DNA from: CBDAQA01 sp965198865 | Lineage (GTDB): Bacteria > Planctomycetota > Phycisphaerae > Tepidisphaerales > Tepidisphaeraceae | Reading direction: 5' to 3' | DNA length: 64,000 bases | Assembly: GCA_965198865.1 (NCBI GenBank) | Contig: CBDAQA010000014.1 | Span: 1-64,000, forward strand | Notes under the pieces: model-generated | The model's input: only the letters and a program-made list of their open reading frames with translations | Told to the model about the DNA's origin: nothing | Databases searched by the model: none | In this document: positions 1-7,698 of the stretch, piece after piece | How the letters are laid out: the number at the start of each line of letters is the position of its first letter | Position numbering within the stretch: position 1 is the stretch's first letter | Position numbers and translations under genes: made by a program

Positions 1-1584
1 ACTCTCGAAACCAAGGTTGCCAAGCGTCCCGTCGTCATCATCGTCCGCGACGGTTGGGGCAAGAATCCCGACCCGCGGTGGGACAACGCCAACGCGGTCA
101 TGCTGGCCCGACACCCCGTGGCTGACCAACTGCTGGCCGAGTACCCCAGCACGCTGATCCACACCAGCGGGTTCGACGTCGGCCTGCCCGAGGGGACGAT
201 GGGCAACAGCGAGGTGGGCCACCAGAACATCGGGGCCGGGCGGATCGTCGACCAGGAGTCGGTCAAGATCACCAAGGAGGTCCGCAACGGGGCGTTCACC
301 AACAACCCGCAGATGGTGGCCGCCATCGACAACGTGAAGAAGAACGCGTCCAGCTTGCACCTGTTCGGCATCGTCTCCGACGCCGGCGTGCACGGGCAGC
401 TGGAGCACCTGTACGGCTGCCTGACGCTGGCCAAGGCGCACGGCATCTCGAACGTGTTCCTGCACGCCTTCACCGACGGTCGCGACACCTCGCCCCACTC
501 GGGCATCGAGTACCTGCGGCAGGTGGAAGCGAAGATGGCCGAGATTGGCGTCGGCCAGGTCGCCAGCGTCAGCGGCCGGTTCTACGCCATGGACCGCGAC
601 AACCGCTGGCAGCGCGTCGAGAAGGCGTACAAGGCCATCGCCGATGGTGATGGTGTGAAGTTCCCCTCGGCCAGGGCGGCCGTGCAGGCGTATTACGACC
701 ACCCGACCGAATCGAACATGTCCGGCGACGAGTTCGTCACGCCCGCCGTCATCTGCCACCCCGACGGCACCCCGCTGGCCACCGTGAAGGACGGCGACAC
801 CGTGATCTTCTACAACTACCGCGGCGACCGCCCGCGCGAGATCACCAAGGCGTTCGTCCAGGACCCGTTCGACGGCTTCGACCGCGGCCCCAAGCGCAGC
901 CTGTGTTTCGTCACCATGACGGCCTACGAGTCGGGCCTGCCCGTCCACGTCGCCTATCCCAAGCCGCCGAAGATGGCCAACACGCTCGGCGAGTACGTCA
1001 GCAACCTGGGCCTGAAGCAGTTCCGCTGCGCTGAGACGGAGAAGTTCCCGCACGTGACGTTCTTCTTCAACGACTACCGCGAGCCCCCCTTCCCCGGCGA
1101 GGACCGTCAGATCGTCCCGTCGCCGAAGGACGTCGCCACGTACGACCAAAAACCGCAGATGAGCGCCCAGGGCGTCTGCGACGAAACCGTCAAGCGGATC
1201 GACAGCGGACAGTACGACCTGGTCGTGGTCAACTTCGCCAACACCGACATGGTCGGCCACACCGGCGTGCTCGGCGCGGCCATCACCGCCGTGGAGTTCG
1301 TCGACGCGCGGGTTGGCGAGATCCTCGCCGCGGTGAAACGCCAGAACGGCGCCGCGATCGTGTTGGCCGACCACGGCAACTGCGAGCAGATGATCGACCC
1401 CGCCACCGGCGCCCCGCACACGGCCCACACGACGTACGACGTGGAGATCATCGTCGTGGACGACCGGTTCAAGGGGCACCAACTCCGCGCCGGCGGGCGG
1501 CTGGCGGACGTGGCGCCGACGGCGCTGGCGCTAATGGGGCTTCCGAAGCCGGCGGAGATGACGGGGGAGTCGCTGGTCGCGTGA
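1..1584 (+). CDS. gpmI: 2,3-bisphosphoglycerate-independent phosphoglycerate mutase, 5' end outside window
   Basis: This enzyme interconverts 3- and 2-phosphoglycerate in cytosolic glycolysis and gluconeogenesis, using two metal ions and a phosphoserine. The reading frame is open from base 1, so the start codon lies upstream; 527 residues are visible and the family is usually 510-550, so only a few N-terminal residues are missing. Visible motifs are the metal-binding RDGWG (local residues 16-20), the phosphoserine loop MGNSEVGH (Ser70), FTDGRDTSP, SGRFYAMDRDNRW, the C-terminal metal site NFANTDMVGHTG, and LADHGNCEQM. The first ATG in the window (base 100) is internal, because the DGWG motif lies before it. 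A long perfect inverted repeat follows the stop by 15 bases. The identification is very secure. Confidence 0.95.
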   Translation, partial: TLETKVAKRPVVIIVRDGWGKNPDPRWDNANAVMLARHPVADQLLAEYPSTLIHTSGFDVGLPEGTMGNSEVGHQNIGAGRIVDQESVKITKEVRNGAFTNNPQMVAAIDNVKKNASSLHLFGIVSDAGVHGQLEHLYGCLTLAKAHGISNVFLHAFTDGRDTSPHSGIEYLRQVEAKMAEIGVGQVASVSGRFYAMDRDNRWQRVEKAYKAIADGDGVKFPSARAAVQAYYDHPTESNMSGDEFVTPAVICHPDGTPLATVKDGDTVIFYNYRGDRPREITKAFVQDPFDGFDRGPKRSLCFVTMTAYESGLPVHVAYPKPPKMANTLGEYVSNLGLKQFRCAETEKFPHVTFFFNDYREPPFPGEDRQIVPSPKDVATYDQKPQMSAQGVCDETVKRIDSGQYDLVVVNFANTDMVGHTGVLGAAITAVEFVDARVGEILAAVKRQNGAAIVLADHGNCEQMIDPATGAPHTAHTTYDVEIIVVDDRFKGHQLRAGGRLADVAPTALALMGLPKPAEMTGESLVA

Positions 1585-1599
1585 GGCGAGTTGTCCCGA

Positions 1600-1666
1600 C
1601 CGTTTAGCGACGGCCCAGAGGGCCGGCAACACCTTGTAGCCGGCCCTCTGGGCCGTCGCTAAACGG
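1600..1666. repeat. 28-bp perfect inverted repeat (family A), possible terminator of gpmI
   Basis: The arms 1600-1627 and 1639-1666 are perfect reverse complements around an 11-nt loop. Each arm contains TTTAGCGACGGCCC and GAGGGCCGGC. A second, imperfect copy lies at 13522-13588, so this is a dispersed element and not only a terminator. It could still stop gpmI transcription, but no T-tract follows it. Confidence 0.85.
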
Positions 1667-1691
1667 TTCTGCGTCGCTCACGAGAATCCCG

Positions 1692-1901
1692 ATGCACACT
1701 TGGATCATGACGATCGCGCAAATCACGAATGGGACCGCTAGCGGCGCGGCCGACTCGGGCGTGGAGCTCGGCGCGGTGATCGCCGTCGTCTGCTCCTGGC
1801 AGCGCAACCGATCGATCCTCTGGGCGATCCTCGCGGGCATCCTGTCGTGGATCTACGTGATCTACTTTGCAGCCACGCGCCGGCCCCACGAGCGGCGGTG
1901 A
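1692..1901 (+). CDS. Small two-segment membrane protein, hypothetical
   Basis: This 69-residue protein has two hydrophobic segments (about residues 24-37 and 42-60) and ends in a basic tail, RRPHERR. The core SWQRNRSILWAILAGILSW followed by YVIYF resembles small bacterial inner-membrane proteins that share a SWxRNxSILWA motif; their function is unknown to me. An in-frame ATG five codons further in (1707) is an alternative start, and neither start has a strong ribosome-binding site. It stands alone between the gpmI palindrome and a repeat-bearing gap. The conserved-looking motif and membrane topology argue for a real gene, but it could be spurious. Confidence 0.55.
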   Translation: MHTWIMTIAQITNGTASGAADSGVELGAVIAVVCSWQRNRSILWAILAGILSWIYVIYFAATRRPHERR

Positions 1902-1945
1902 GTCGGGTAGTGTGTGGTTCACCACGTCGTTCCTTCCGTACACGG

Positions 1946-2104
1946 CGTGATGAATCACGCGCTCCCCATCATGTCATTTCGTCCGCTCGGCTCCCGTTTT
2001 CGTCTCGGAACAGCCGTGTCGGTTCCACCAACGGTGGGCACGTCACGCCGACCCGACAGCTCGCGGCATGGTGAACCACGCCCTACTCGCTGAACCACGC
2101 CCTT
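1946..2104. repeat. Intergenic GTGATxxATCACGCCCTAC-type repeat units (family I)
   Basis: This 216-bp gap has no convincing gene. It holds CGTGATGAATCACGCGCT at 1946-1963 and two tandem GAACCACGCCCT units at about 2072-2100. The same sequence type forms the palindrome at 55443-55504. These look like degenerate members of one dispersed palindromic family. Confidence 0.45.
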
Positions 2105-2116
2105 CCCATCTGAGGG

Positions 2117-2134
2117 TATGCTCACGGCGGGAGG
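2117..2134 (+). promoter_or_regulatory. Candidate -10 box and ribosome-binding site for the 2142 gene
   Basis: A -10-like hexamer TATGCT lies at 2117-2122. A strong GGAGG at 2130-2134 sits 7 nt before GTG 2142. The pair argues that translation starts at GTG 2142 and not at the ATG at 2118, which overlaps the hexamer. No clear -35 box is seen. Confidence 0.4.
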
Positions 2135-2141
2135 ACAGACC

Positions 2142-2834
2142 GTGCCGGAACACGACGCGGACCTCGGGCGCAACCTGACCGTGGCGGGGCGGACACTGAC
2201 CGCTGCCGAGTTCGAGCACCGAACGGACCTGGTGCCGGAGAAGATGGAGTGGGACGGCGGCATCTTCACGTCTGACCGCGACCGGCTGCGCGTGCTGGCC
2301 ATGCTGCTGGAGTTGATGGGCACGGGGGCGGCCGTCGGGTTCGGACCGTTGGAGGCGTGGGAGGCTGCGCTGGCCTCGCGGCGGGCGGCCGGGGCGGCGA
2401 GCCCATCGCCCTTGGACGCGTTGACCGCGGCGACGATGTCCGAGGTGCGGCGCGTCGCGGGTCGGGTGGCCGGTGTGCTTTCCGGTTTCGCGGGACCACG
2501 CGGGCTGGGCACCGTCAGCGACGAGGGGGGCGGCATCGTCACGTTCGTCCGTGCCGGCCGGCCGTCGGGCGACGATGGCCGGCCGCCGGACCTGATGGCC
2601 GTTGTTGTCTCGCGTGAACTGCGCGGGGATGACAACACCTACCGTCGCCAGGAGGCGGTCCGCTTGGCCGGCGGCACCGTGTGGACCCTGTTGTTGCCGG
2701 GTGACACCGTCCAGGTGTCCGCCGGTGGCCAACTGCGGTTCGTCGACGGGCCAGATTCGGTCGACGCCGAGCCCATGCTGCCGGGCTTCTCGTGTCCCGC
2801 CGATGCGTTGTTCGGCACGGTTGGCGACCGCTGA
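2142..2834 (+). CDS. Divergent Uma2/DUF820-like protein
   Basis: This 230-residue protein resembles the Uma2 family (PD-(D/E)XK nuclease fold, common in cyanobacteria and planctomycetes, cellular role unclear). The likeness is strongest in the last third: an RRQEAVRLAGGTVWTLLLPGD stretch matching the usual Y..aGV.EvWlv pattern, then MLPGFSCPADALF, which matches the family's LPGF...LF ending. The N-terminus EFEHRTDLVPEKMEW resembles the segment where Uma2 proteins carry xELxdG. I do not see a clean SPDLxxxP/xEVxSP catalytic core, so it may be inactive or a different family. GTG 2142 is chosen as start because GGAGG lies 7 nt upstream. A clearer Uma2 gene is at 62585-63241. Confidence 0.5.
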   Translation: MPEHDADLGRNLTVAGRTLTAAEFEHRTDLVPEKMEWDGGIFTSDRDRLRVLAMLLELMGTGAAVGFGPLEAWEAALASRRAAGAASPSPLDALTAATMSEVRRVAGRVAGVLSGFAGPRGLGTVSDEGGGIVTFVRAGRPSGDDGRPPDLMAVVVSRELRGDDNTYRRQEAVRLAGGTVWTLLLPGDTVQVSAGGQLRFVDGPDSVDAEPMLPGFSCPADALFGTVGDR

Positions 2835-2906
2835 CGCGCCCTATCGCAATTCTATCCGTCACCGGGCGTGAAATTGGATGACGGTCCGAATAGGATCGCG
2901 GCACCT

Positions 2907-4479
2907 ATGCCCAAGATCACCGTGGACGGCAAGACGATCGAGGCCAAGCAGGGCCAGATGGTGCTCCAGGCGTGCAACGACGCCGAGGTGCCGGTGCCGC
3001 AGTACTGCTACCACCCGGGGCTGTCGATCGTGGCCAGCTGCCGCATCTGCCTGGTCGAGGTCGAGGGCATCCCCAAGCTGGTCCCGGCCTGCCAGACGCC
3101 GGTGCGCGACGGCATGGTCGTCTACGCCAAGAGCTCCAAGGCGATCGCCAACGAGAAGCAGGTGATGGAGTACCTGCTGGTCAACCACCCGCTGGACTGC
3201 CCCGTGTGCGACCAGGCCGGCGAGTGCTACCTGCAGGACTACTCCTACCAGTATGGCCGGGCCCAGAGCCGGTTTGAGGAGGACAAGCTCAAGAAGCCCA
3301 AGAAGAACGTCGGGCTGAACGTGCTGCTCTACAACGACCGGTGCATCATGTGTACCCGCTGCGTGCGTTTCACCCGTGAGGTGTCCGGCACCAGCGAGCT
3401 GTACGTCGACGGCCGGGGCAGCAAGGAGGAGATCGACATCTTCCCGGGCAAGCCGCTGAACAACAAGCTGTCGGGCAACGTGGTCGACCTCTGCCCCGTG
3501 GGGAGCCCTGCTCGACAAGGACTTCCTGTTCAAGCAGCGCGTCTGGCTGCTGAAGGAGGCCCCGAGCATTTCGCCGGTCGACGCCGGCGGCGAGAACATC
3601 TCCCTCCACCACAACGAGGGCAAGGTGTGGCGCGTGAAGCCCCGCTTCAACGCCGACGTCAACACCTGGTGGATCAGCGACGACACCCGCTACAGCTACA
3701 AGGTCCTGAACGACCCCAAGCGGCTGACCAAGCCCACCAAGAAGCAGTACGGCGCGCCGGTCGAGACCAACTTCGGTACCGCCCTCGACGCCGCCAAGGC
3801 CGGGCTCACCGCCGTCATCAAGCTCGGCGGGAACGTCTACGCGATCCTGTCCCCCATGATGGCCTGCGAGGAGGCGTACCTGCTGGGCAAGGCGATCCGC
3901 ACGCTCGACCCGCAGGCCGTGCTGGCCCTGGGGCCCGTGCCCACCACCGGCGCGAACGACGTCTTCAAGAACAGCGCCACCGGCAAGCAGACGTTCGTCA
4001 TCCAGGCCGAGAAGGTCCCCAACGCCGCCGGCGTGCGACGGGTGCTGGAAACGCTCGGCGGCCCGCAGGCCGCCTACACCGACCTCGCCCACAACGGCAA
4101 CCTCAAGGGCGGCTGGGTCGTCGGCGGATACCTGTCCAACTGGGCCACAAGCATCTCCCTGCCCGCCGGCTTCACGGTGGTGCAGGACATCCTGCCGAAC
4201 AAGCTGACCGGCTCGGCCGACGTGCTGCTCCCCGCCGCCGCCTGGGCCGAGAAGGACGGCTGCTGGGAGAACTACGCCGGCAGGATCCAGCCCTTCACCG
4301 CCGCCGTCGCCCCGCCCGACGGTACCCGCCGCGAGGGCGACGTCTACCTGAACCTGCTCAGCCGGCGCGAGACGTACCACGCCGAGACGATCCGATCGGA
4401 GATGGGCGCGCCGTTCGCCGCCGTCGCCCTGCCGGCCGAGGTCGCCGCCGAGCCGGCGTTCGAGTTCGCCGAGCTGTGA
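2907..4479 (+). CDS. nuoG: NADH-quinone oxidoreductase subunit G, interrupted by a one-base frameshift
   Basis: This is the iron-sulfur subunit of respiratory complex I, which passes electrons from NADH on the cytoplasmic arm. Starting at ATG 2907, the 2Fe-2S cysteines are C34, C45, C48 and C62, the His-Cys3 cluster is H94, C98, C101 and C107, and a 4Fe-4S site follows with C146, C149, C152 and the cysteine of VVDLCPVG. Immediately after CPVG the frame is lost; the expected ALLDKDFLFKQRVWLLKEAP continues in the next frame to the stop at 4477-4479. Removing one G from the run at about 3500-3503 restores a 523-residue protein. The molybdopterin-like C-terminal part is short (the family is often 650-900 residues). 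No other nuo gene is in the window. The frameshift may be an assembly error, since the sequence on both sides is intact. Confidence 0.88.
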
Positions 4480-4486
4480 GGCCGCC

Positions 4487-5149
4487 GTGTTCCGACGCAA
4501 GCCGAAATACCCGTGGCGCGACGGCCGATCGTTGGCCGCCGTGCTGGCCGACGCCCGACCGTGGCTGGAACGGCACCGCATCATCCTCCCCGGCGGCGGG
4601 TGCGACCCGGACGACATCGTCGCCGCCGAGGCCCGCCACGGCCGGCCGCTGCCGCCCGACGTGCGCCTCCTGTTGACGATCGTCCGGCCCAACCCCCTCG
4701 GCCCGCACGACGAGGGCGGGCCCGAGGACTTCAGCCTGCCCGCGCTCGGTCCGGGCTGGTCCGGCTGGACGGCTGGGGCAAAGGACATCGAGCCGATCGC
4801 CGACTGGGGCAACGCCGACCTGCTCGGCCTCGGTGGGACCGCCCTCGGCGACGACCTTTTCTGGTGCCTCGGCCACCGCGCGTTCCCCGACGGCTGCATC
4901 GTCTGCTTCAGCCACGAGGCGGGCCTGGGGAACGGCCTCGTCCTGGCCGTTGTTGCCCGGTCGCTGGCCGAGTTGATAACCCGTGCCGTGATGTGCGACG
5001 GCTTCAACCCCGGCGACGCCAGCGACCTGTCGGCCGACCCCGACGACCCGGACGACGACCCCGGCCCGATCGCTCCGCTCGACTCCGATGCGGCCCAGGC
5101 GTTGTTCGACGCCGAGTTTGCCGAGCTCAACCCCACCGATTTCGGTTGA
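4487..5149 (+). CDS. SUKH (SMI1/KNR4)-like protein
   Basis: A GTG start 7 nt after the nuoG stop gives 220 residues. The pattern of an N-terminal region, then DIVAAEARHGRPLPPDVRLL (the family's E...hG..LP.dyr.LL motif), then a tryptophan- and glycine-rich beta region ending in FWCLGHR, is typical of SMI1/KNR4 or SUKH domains. Family members include immunity proteins of toxin systems, and many others of unknown role. The C-terminal 45 residues are acidic and disordered-looking (DPDDPDDDPGP). No toxin gene is adjacent, so an immunity role is not supported. The short spacing suggests co-transcription with nuoG. Moderate confidence in the family. Confidence 0.55.
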   Translation: MFRRKPKYPWRDGRSLAAVLADARPWLERHRIILPGGGCDPDDIVAAEARHGRPLPPDVRLLLTIVRPNPLGPHDEGGPEDFSLPALGPGWSGWTAGAKDIEPIADWGNADLLGLGGTALGDDLFWCLGHRAFPDGCIVCFSHEAGLGNGLVLAVVARSLAELITRAVMCDGFNPGDASDLSADPDDPDDDPGPIAPLDSDAAQALFDAEFAELNPTDFG

Positions 5150-5372
5150 CCCGAATCGCCTCAACCGCTTGTCGACGCTACTGGTTTCGCACAGATCCCG
5201 CAAAGGTCGTCCCGATACAGAGTTGCGAGCTGGGGTGCGTGCGCGCCCGTCCCCGGATTTTTGTTCCCGCAGCGGTAGGGACGTGGTAGCCTACTCTGTT
5301 GCGGAGTGGGAATTTCGACGTTTCGACTGCCCGCCCCGGTGCTGTTGGCCGACGAGTTGTGTTGGAGGCGGT

Positions 5373-5948
5373 ATGACCACGCGAGTCTGGTCCGCGGTGT
5401 TGGTGGGGGCGGTCGTGATCATGGGGGTGTCGCTCGACCTGCGTGGCAAGGCGAGGGCCGCCGCCCGCAAGCCGTCGCCCGCCGCGCCGGTTGCCGTCGG
5501 CACCTGCACGTTCACCGATCCCAAGGCCGGCATCGCCCTCTGCTACCCCGCCGCTTGGCACCCCAGACCCGCCAAGACCGCCGAGCTGGCCGTCGCCTGC
5601 CCCAGCTGTTCGGCGTCGCTGCAGCTCGACGTCCCCGCGATGGACTGGCACCCGCCGTTCATCCCCGTCGGGATGGTGACCGCGAAGTACGTCGAGGCGC
5701 TGAAGCAGTCGGACCTGCCCGACGCCGCCGTGCAGGAGACGACCGACCTGAAGGTGGCCGGTGCCACCGCCCGCCGCGTCACCACGCGCGGCCACGCCAG
5801 GTCCGGCACCCCCAGCGTCGACACCGCCGTCGTCATCGTCCACGCCGGCCAGGTCTTTATCCTCAGCTGCGACAGCGATGACGCCGGCAGCGCCACCGCC
5901 CGCCACGCCCTCGATGCCGCGACCGCCTCGGTGCGGTGGACGAAGTAG
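5373..5948 (+). CDS. Secreted hypothetical protein, tandem paralogue 1
   Basis: This 191-residue protein starts at ATG 5373, four nucleotides after a GGAGG box. Residues 1-30 form a signal peptide (hydrophobic VWSAVLVGAVVIMGVSL, then AAARKPSP). The mature part opens with FTDPKAGIALCYPAAWHP, the pattern of PsbP/DUF1795-like proteins, in which a short domain begins ..gi.f.YP.gW. It ends in ATASVRWTK, identical in style to the ending AVASVRWTK of the next gene. Four cysteines (the CPSC pair and two others) may form disulphides. Function unknown. The reading frame runs open far upstream, but the signal peptide and ribosome-binding site fix the start. Confidence 0.65.
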   Translation: MTTRVWSAVLVGAVVIMGVSLDLRGKARAAARKPSPAAPVAVGTCTFTDPKAGIALCYPAAWHPRPAKTAELAVACPSCSASLQLDVPAMDWHPPFIPVGMVTAKYVEALKQSDLPDAAVQETTDLKVAGATARRVTTRGHARSGTPSVDTAVVIVHAGQVFILSCDSDDAGSATARHALDAATASVRWTK

Positions 5949-5958
5949 CCCGCACACG

Positions 5959-6591
5959 ATGTTCACCCCACCCAACAGAGCCCAGCGGCTCGGCCGCGGG
6001 TTCCGCCGCTCGCCGTCGATCTACCCCCCGAGGGACCCGCGGCGGAGCCGCTGGGCTCTGTTGTTCGTCATCGCCATTGCCGGCTGTCAGCCGACGCCGC
6101 CAGTGACGGTGCGCCGTACGCCTGCCACCACCCGGTCCCTGGGCCCGCAGACGTTCGACGCCCCCTCGCTCGGCATCGCCTTCAACTACCCCGCCGGTTG
6201 GACCCCCGACGCCGCAGCCACCGCCGAGGAGGCGTTGCGTGTCGTCAACGGCTCCGCCGTGCTCACGCTCACCGTCCCGAAGCTGCCGTTCCACATCCCG
6301 GGCATGATCCCGATCAACCTCGTCGCCAGCGGCTACGCCGACGACGTCCGCAAGCGCCTGCCCGACGCCGCCGGCCCGGCTGCCCAAGTGGTCACGCTCT
6401 CCGACGCCCAGGCCCGCCGCGTGACCCTCACCGGGCACGAGCCGGACGGGAGGACGATCACCGAGGACGCCGTCCTCATCGTCCACGGCGACCGCGTCTA
6501 CGTGCTCGCCACCGATGCCGACCCCGCCGCCCGCCCCGCCGCCGCATCCGCCCTCGACGCCGCGGTCGCGTCGGTCCGCTGGACGAAGTGA
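5959..6591 (+). CDS. Secreted lipoprotein, tandem paralogue 2
   Basis: This is a paralogue of the gene before it: the body shares the GIAFNYPAGWTP opening, the PxMIPxNLVASGY segment and the AVASVRWTK ending. The signal region RRSRWALLFVIAIAGC carries a lipobox (IAGC), so it is probably lipid-anchored. The first 35-40 codons from ATG 5959 are encoded by the inverted repeat 5974-6062, and the signal peptide begins within its right arm. A start inside the repeat (for example the TTG near 6061) would leave too short a signal. The native start may have been displaced by the repeat. Function unknown. Confidence 0.6.
   Translation: MFTPPNRAQRLGRGFRRSPSIYPPRDPRRSRWALLFVIAIAGCQPTPPVTVRRTPATTRSLGPQTFDAPSLGIAFNYPAGWTPDAAATAEEALRVVNGSAVLTLTVPKLPFHIPGMIPINLVASGYADDVRKRLPDAAGPAAQVVTLSDAQARRVTLTGHEPDGRTITEDAVLIVHGDRVYVLATDADPAARPAAASALDAAVASVRWTK
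5974..6062. repeat. 31-bp imperfect inverted repeat overlapping a lipoprotein start
   Basis: The arms 5974-6004 and 6032-6062 pair over 31 bp with two mismatches and a 27-nt loop. Each contains AACAGAGCCCAGCGGCTC or its complement. The element lies between two paralogous genes and runs into the coding sequence of the second. Confidence 0.8.
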
Positions 6592-6936
6592 TGCGGATCT
6601 TTTGCGGTCGACGTGCCTGCGCATTCGGAGTCCCGGATGTACGTCCGAAGCTTCTTCGACACGCCCATCGTGCAGCGCGCACGGTCGGCGACCGCAGGCC
6701 GTGCGTTACGCACGATGCGTGAAATGTGCCGCGGAATAGGCTCAAGCTTGGCCGGATCGGGTCGATGGGGGAAACGTAACGACGCGCCGGCCGTTGAATC
6801 GTGCAACGTCGGATGGGGGGGACCGAGGCGATCTGGCGACCTGCCGGGTGGTACGCGCTTTGTCTAATGGACGGGCGAGCCCCCGCCCGCCGAAGCGGGC
6901 GGGCGGGGCCAACGGTGTGCCTCTGGGAGTACCGAC
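6592..6936. other. Intergenic gap with a GC hairpin
   Basis: I see no convincing gene in this 345-bp stretch. A hairpin CCCGCCCGC-CGAA-GCGGGCGGG lies at 6882-6903. It is followed by GGGCCAACGG (6906-6915), the tail shared with the palindromes at 7633-7693 and 32103-32173. The next gene's ribosome-binding site (GGGAG, 6925-6929) follows directly. Confidence 0.5.
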
Positions 6937-7371
6937 GTGAACGCCATCGGGATCGTGTCCTGCCTCGGATTCCTCTGCCTGCTGCTCGCCGCCGGCGTCG
7001 CCGCCCGCTGGTGGGACGGGCGGCGCAGCGGCTGGGGTCGACTCGGCCAGCGCTACCCCGCCGGCCGCCGCACCACCGGCGCGGCGTTCGCCCGCGCCTC
7101 GGTCCGCCTCAACGGACGCTGGTACCACGAGACGGCCGACGTCCGCATCGGCGGCGGCGGCATCCTCGTCCGCCTGTCGCCGGTGTTTCGCCCTTACCAC
7201 CCCCCGCTGCTGTTGCCCTGGGACGACGTGACGGCCGACGAGTCCGCCCTCGGCGACACGCTACCCCTGGCGATCGGCGACGGGGCGTCCGTCCTGCTGA
7301 CCGGCCCCGCCGCCGCGACGGCCGCGCGCGTGCTGGCCCGCCGTCACTCCAGGAACACCTCGTCAATGTAG
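6937..7371 (+). CDS. Single-span membrane protein, hypothetical
   Basis: This 144-residue protein starts at GTG 6937, with GGGAG 7 nt upstream. It has one N-terminal membrane segment (residues 3-23, IGIVSCLGFLCLLLAAGVAA) and a soluble part of about 115 residues rich in short beta strands. The pattern VRIGGGGILVRLSPVFRPY...LLLPWDDV resembles planctomycete proteins whose C-terminal part is PH-like (GGl.lr....f....p.l.iPW..v). Its last 28 bases overlap the 3' end of the zinc-finger gene on the opposite strand. Function unknown. Confidence 0.6.
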   Translation: MNAIGIVSCLGFLCLLLAAGVAARWWDGRRSGWGRLGQRYPAGRRTTGAAFARASVRLNGRWYHETADVRIGGGGILVRLSPVFRPYHPPLLLPWDDVTADESALGDTLPLAIGDGASVLLTGPAAATAARVLARRHSRNTSSM

Positions 7372-7610
7372 CACCACATCCACGCCTCGCCCGGCTCCAC
7401 CGACCGCATGATCGGGTGCTTCGTGTGGTGGAAGTGCTTCGTCGCGTGCCTGTTCTTCGACTGGTCGCAGCACCCCACGTGGCCGCACACCAGGCACATG
7501 CGCAGGTGCATCCAGGTGTCGCCGCTCTCCAGGCACTCCTTGCACCCGTCGCCGCTGGGCACGACGTCGCGGATCTGGCTCACGTGCGCGCAGGCGTTCT
7601 CGTCGGACAT
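7344..7610 (-). CDS. UBP-type zinc-finger protein
   Basis: This 88-residue protein is almost entirely a UBP zinc finger (zf-UBP). The conserved cysteines and histidines are all present: CxH near residue 7, C23xxC26, C39xxC42, C47 and C48, then H55, H59 and HH61-62, ending in WMWCYIDEVF. In eukaryotes the fold binds the C-terminus of ubiquitin. In bacteria such stand-alone domains are widespread and their ligand is unknown. The ATG start at 7610 follows a palindrome. The gene ends inside the 3' end of the convergent gene at 6937-7371. Confidence 0.85.
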   Translation of the reverse strand: MSDENACAHVSQIRDVVPSGDGCKECLESGDTWMHLRMCLVCGHVGCCDQSKNRHATKHFHHTKHPIMRSVEPGEAWMWCYIDEVFLE

Positions 7611-7632
7611 GTGATGGCTCCCGGTCCTCCTT

Positions 7633-7693
7633 CCATCAGCCCCTGGCTTTGCCGGGGTTCTCCAGAACCCGGGCGAAGCCCGGGGCCAACGGA
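7633..7693. repeat. Palindromic element, family C
   Basis: The core arms 7645-7661 and 7664-7680 pair over 17 bp with two mismatches (GGCTTTGCCGGGGTTCT against AGAACCCGGGCGAAGCC). The element is bounded by CCATCAGCCC and GGGCCAACGGA. The copy at 32103-32173 has the same boundary sequences, CCATTAGCCC and GGGCCAACGGA. It sits between the zinc-finger gene start and the stop of the NtrC-type regulator. Confidence 0.75.
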
Positions 7694-7698
7694 TGAAC

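Noticed and set aside
100..1584. First ATG in the window as the start of gpmI
   Set aside because: The metal-binding RDGWG motif is encoded before it in the same open frame, so the real start is upstream of base 1.
3370..5203. Long open frames on the minus strand opposite nuoG and the SUKH-like gene
   Set aside because: Composition is valine/glycine/arginine-rich without any domain. The plus-strand frames contain cofactor motifs.
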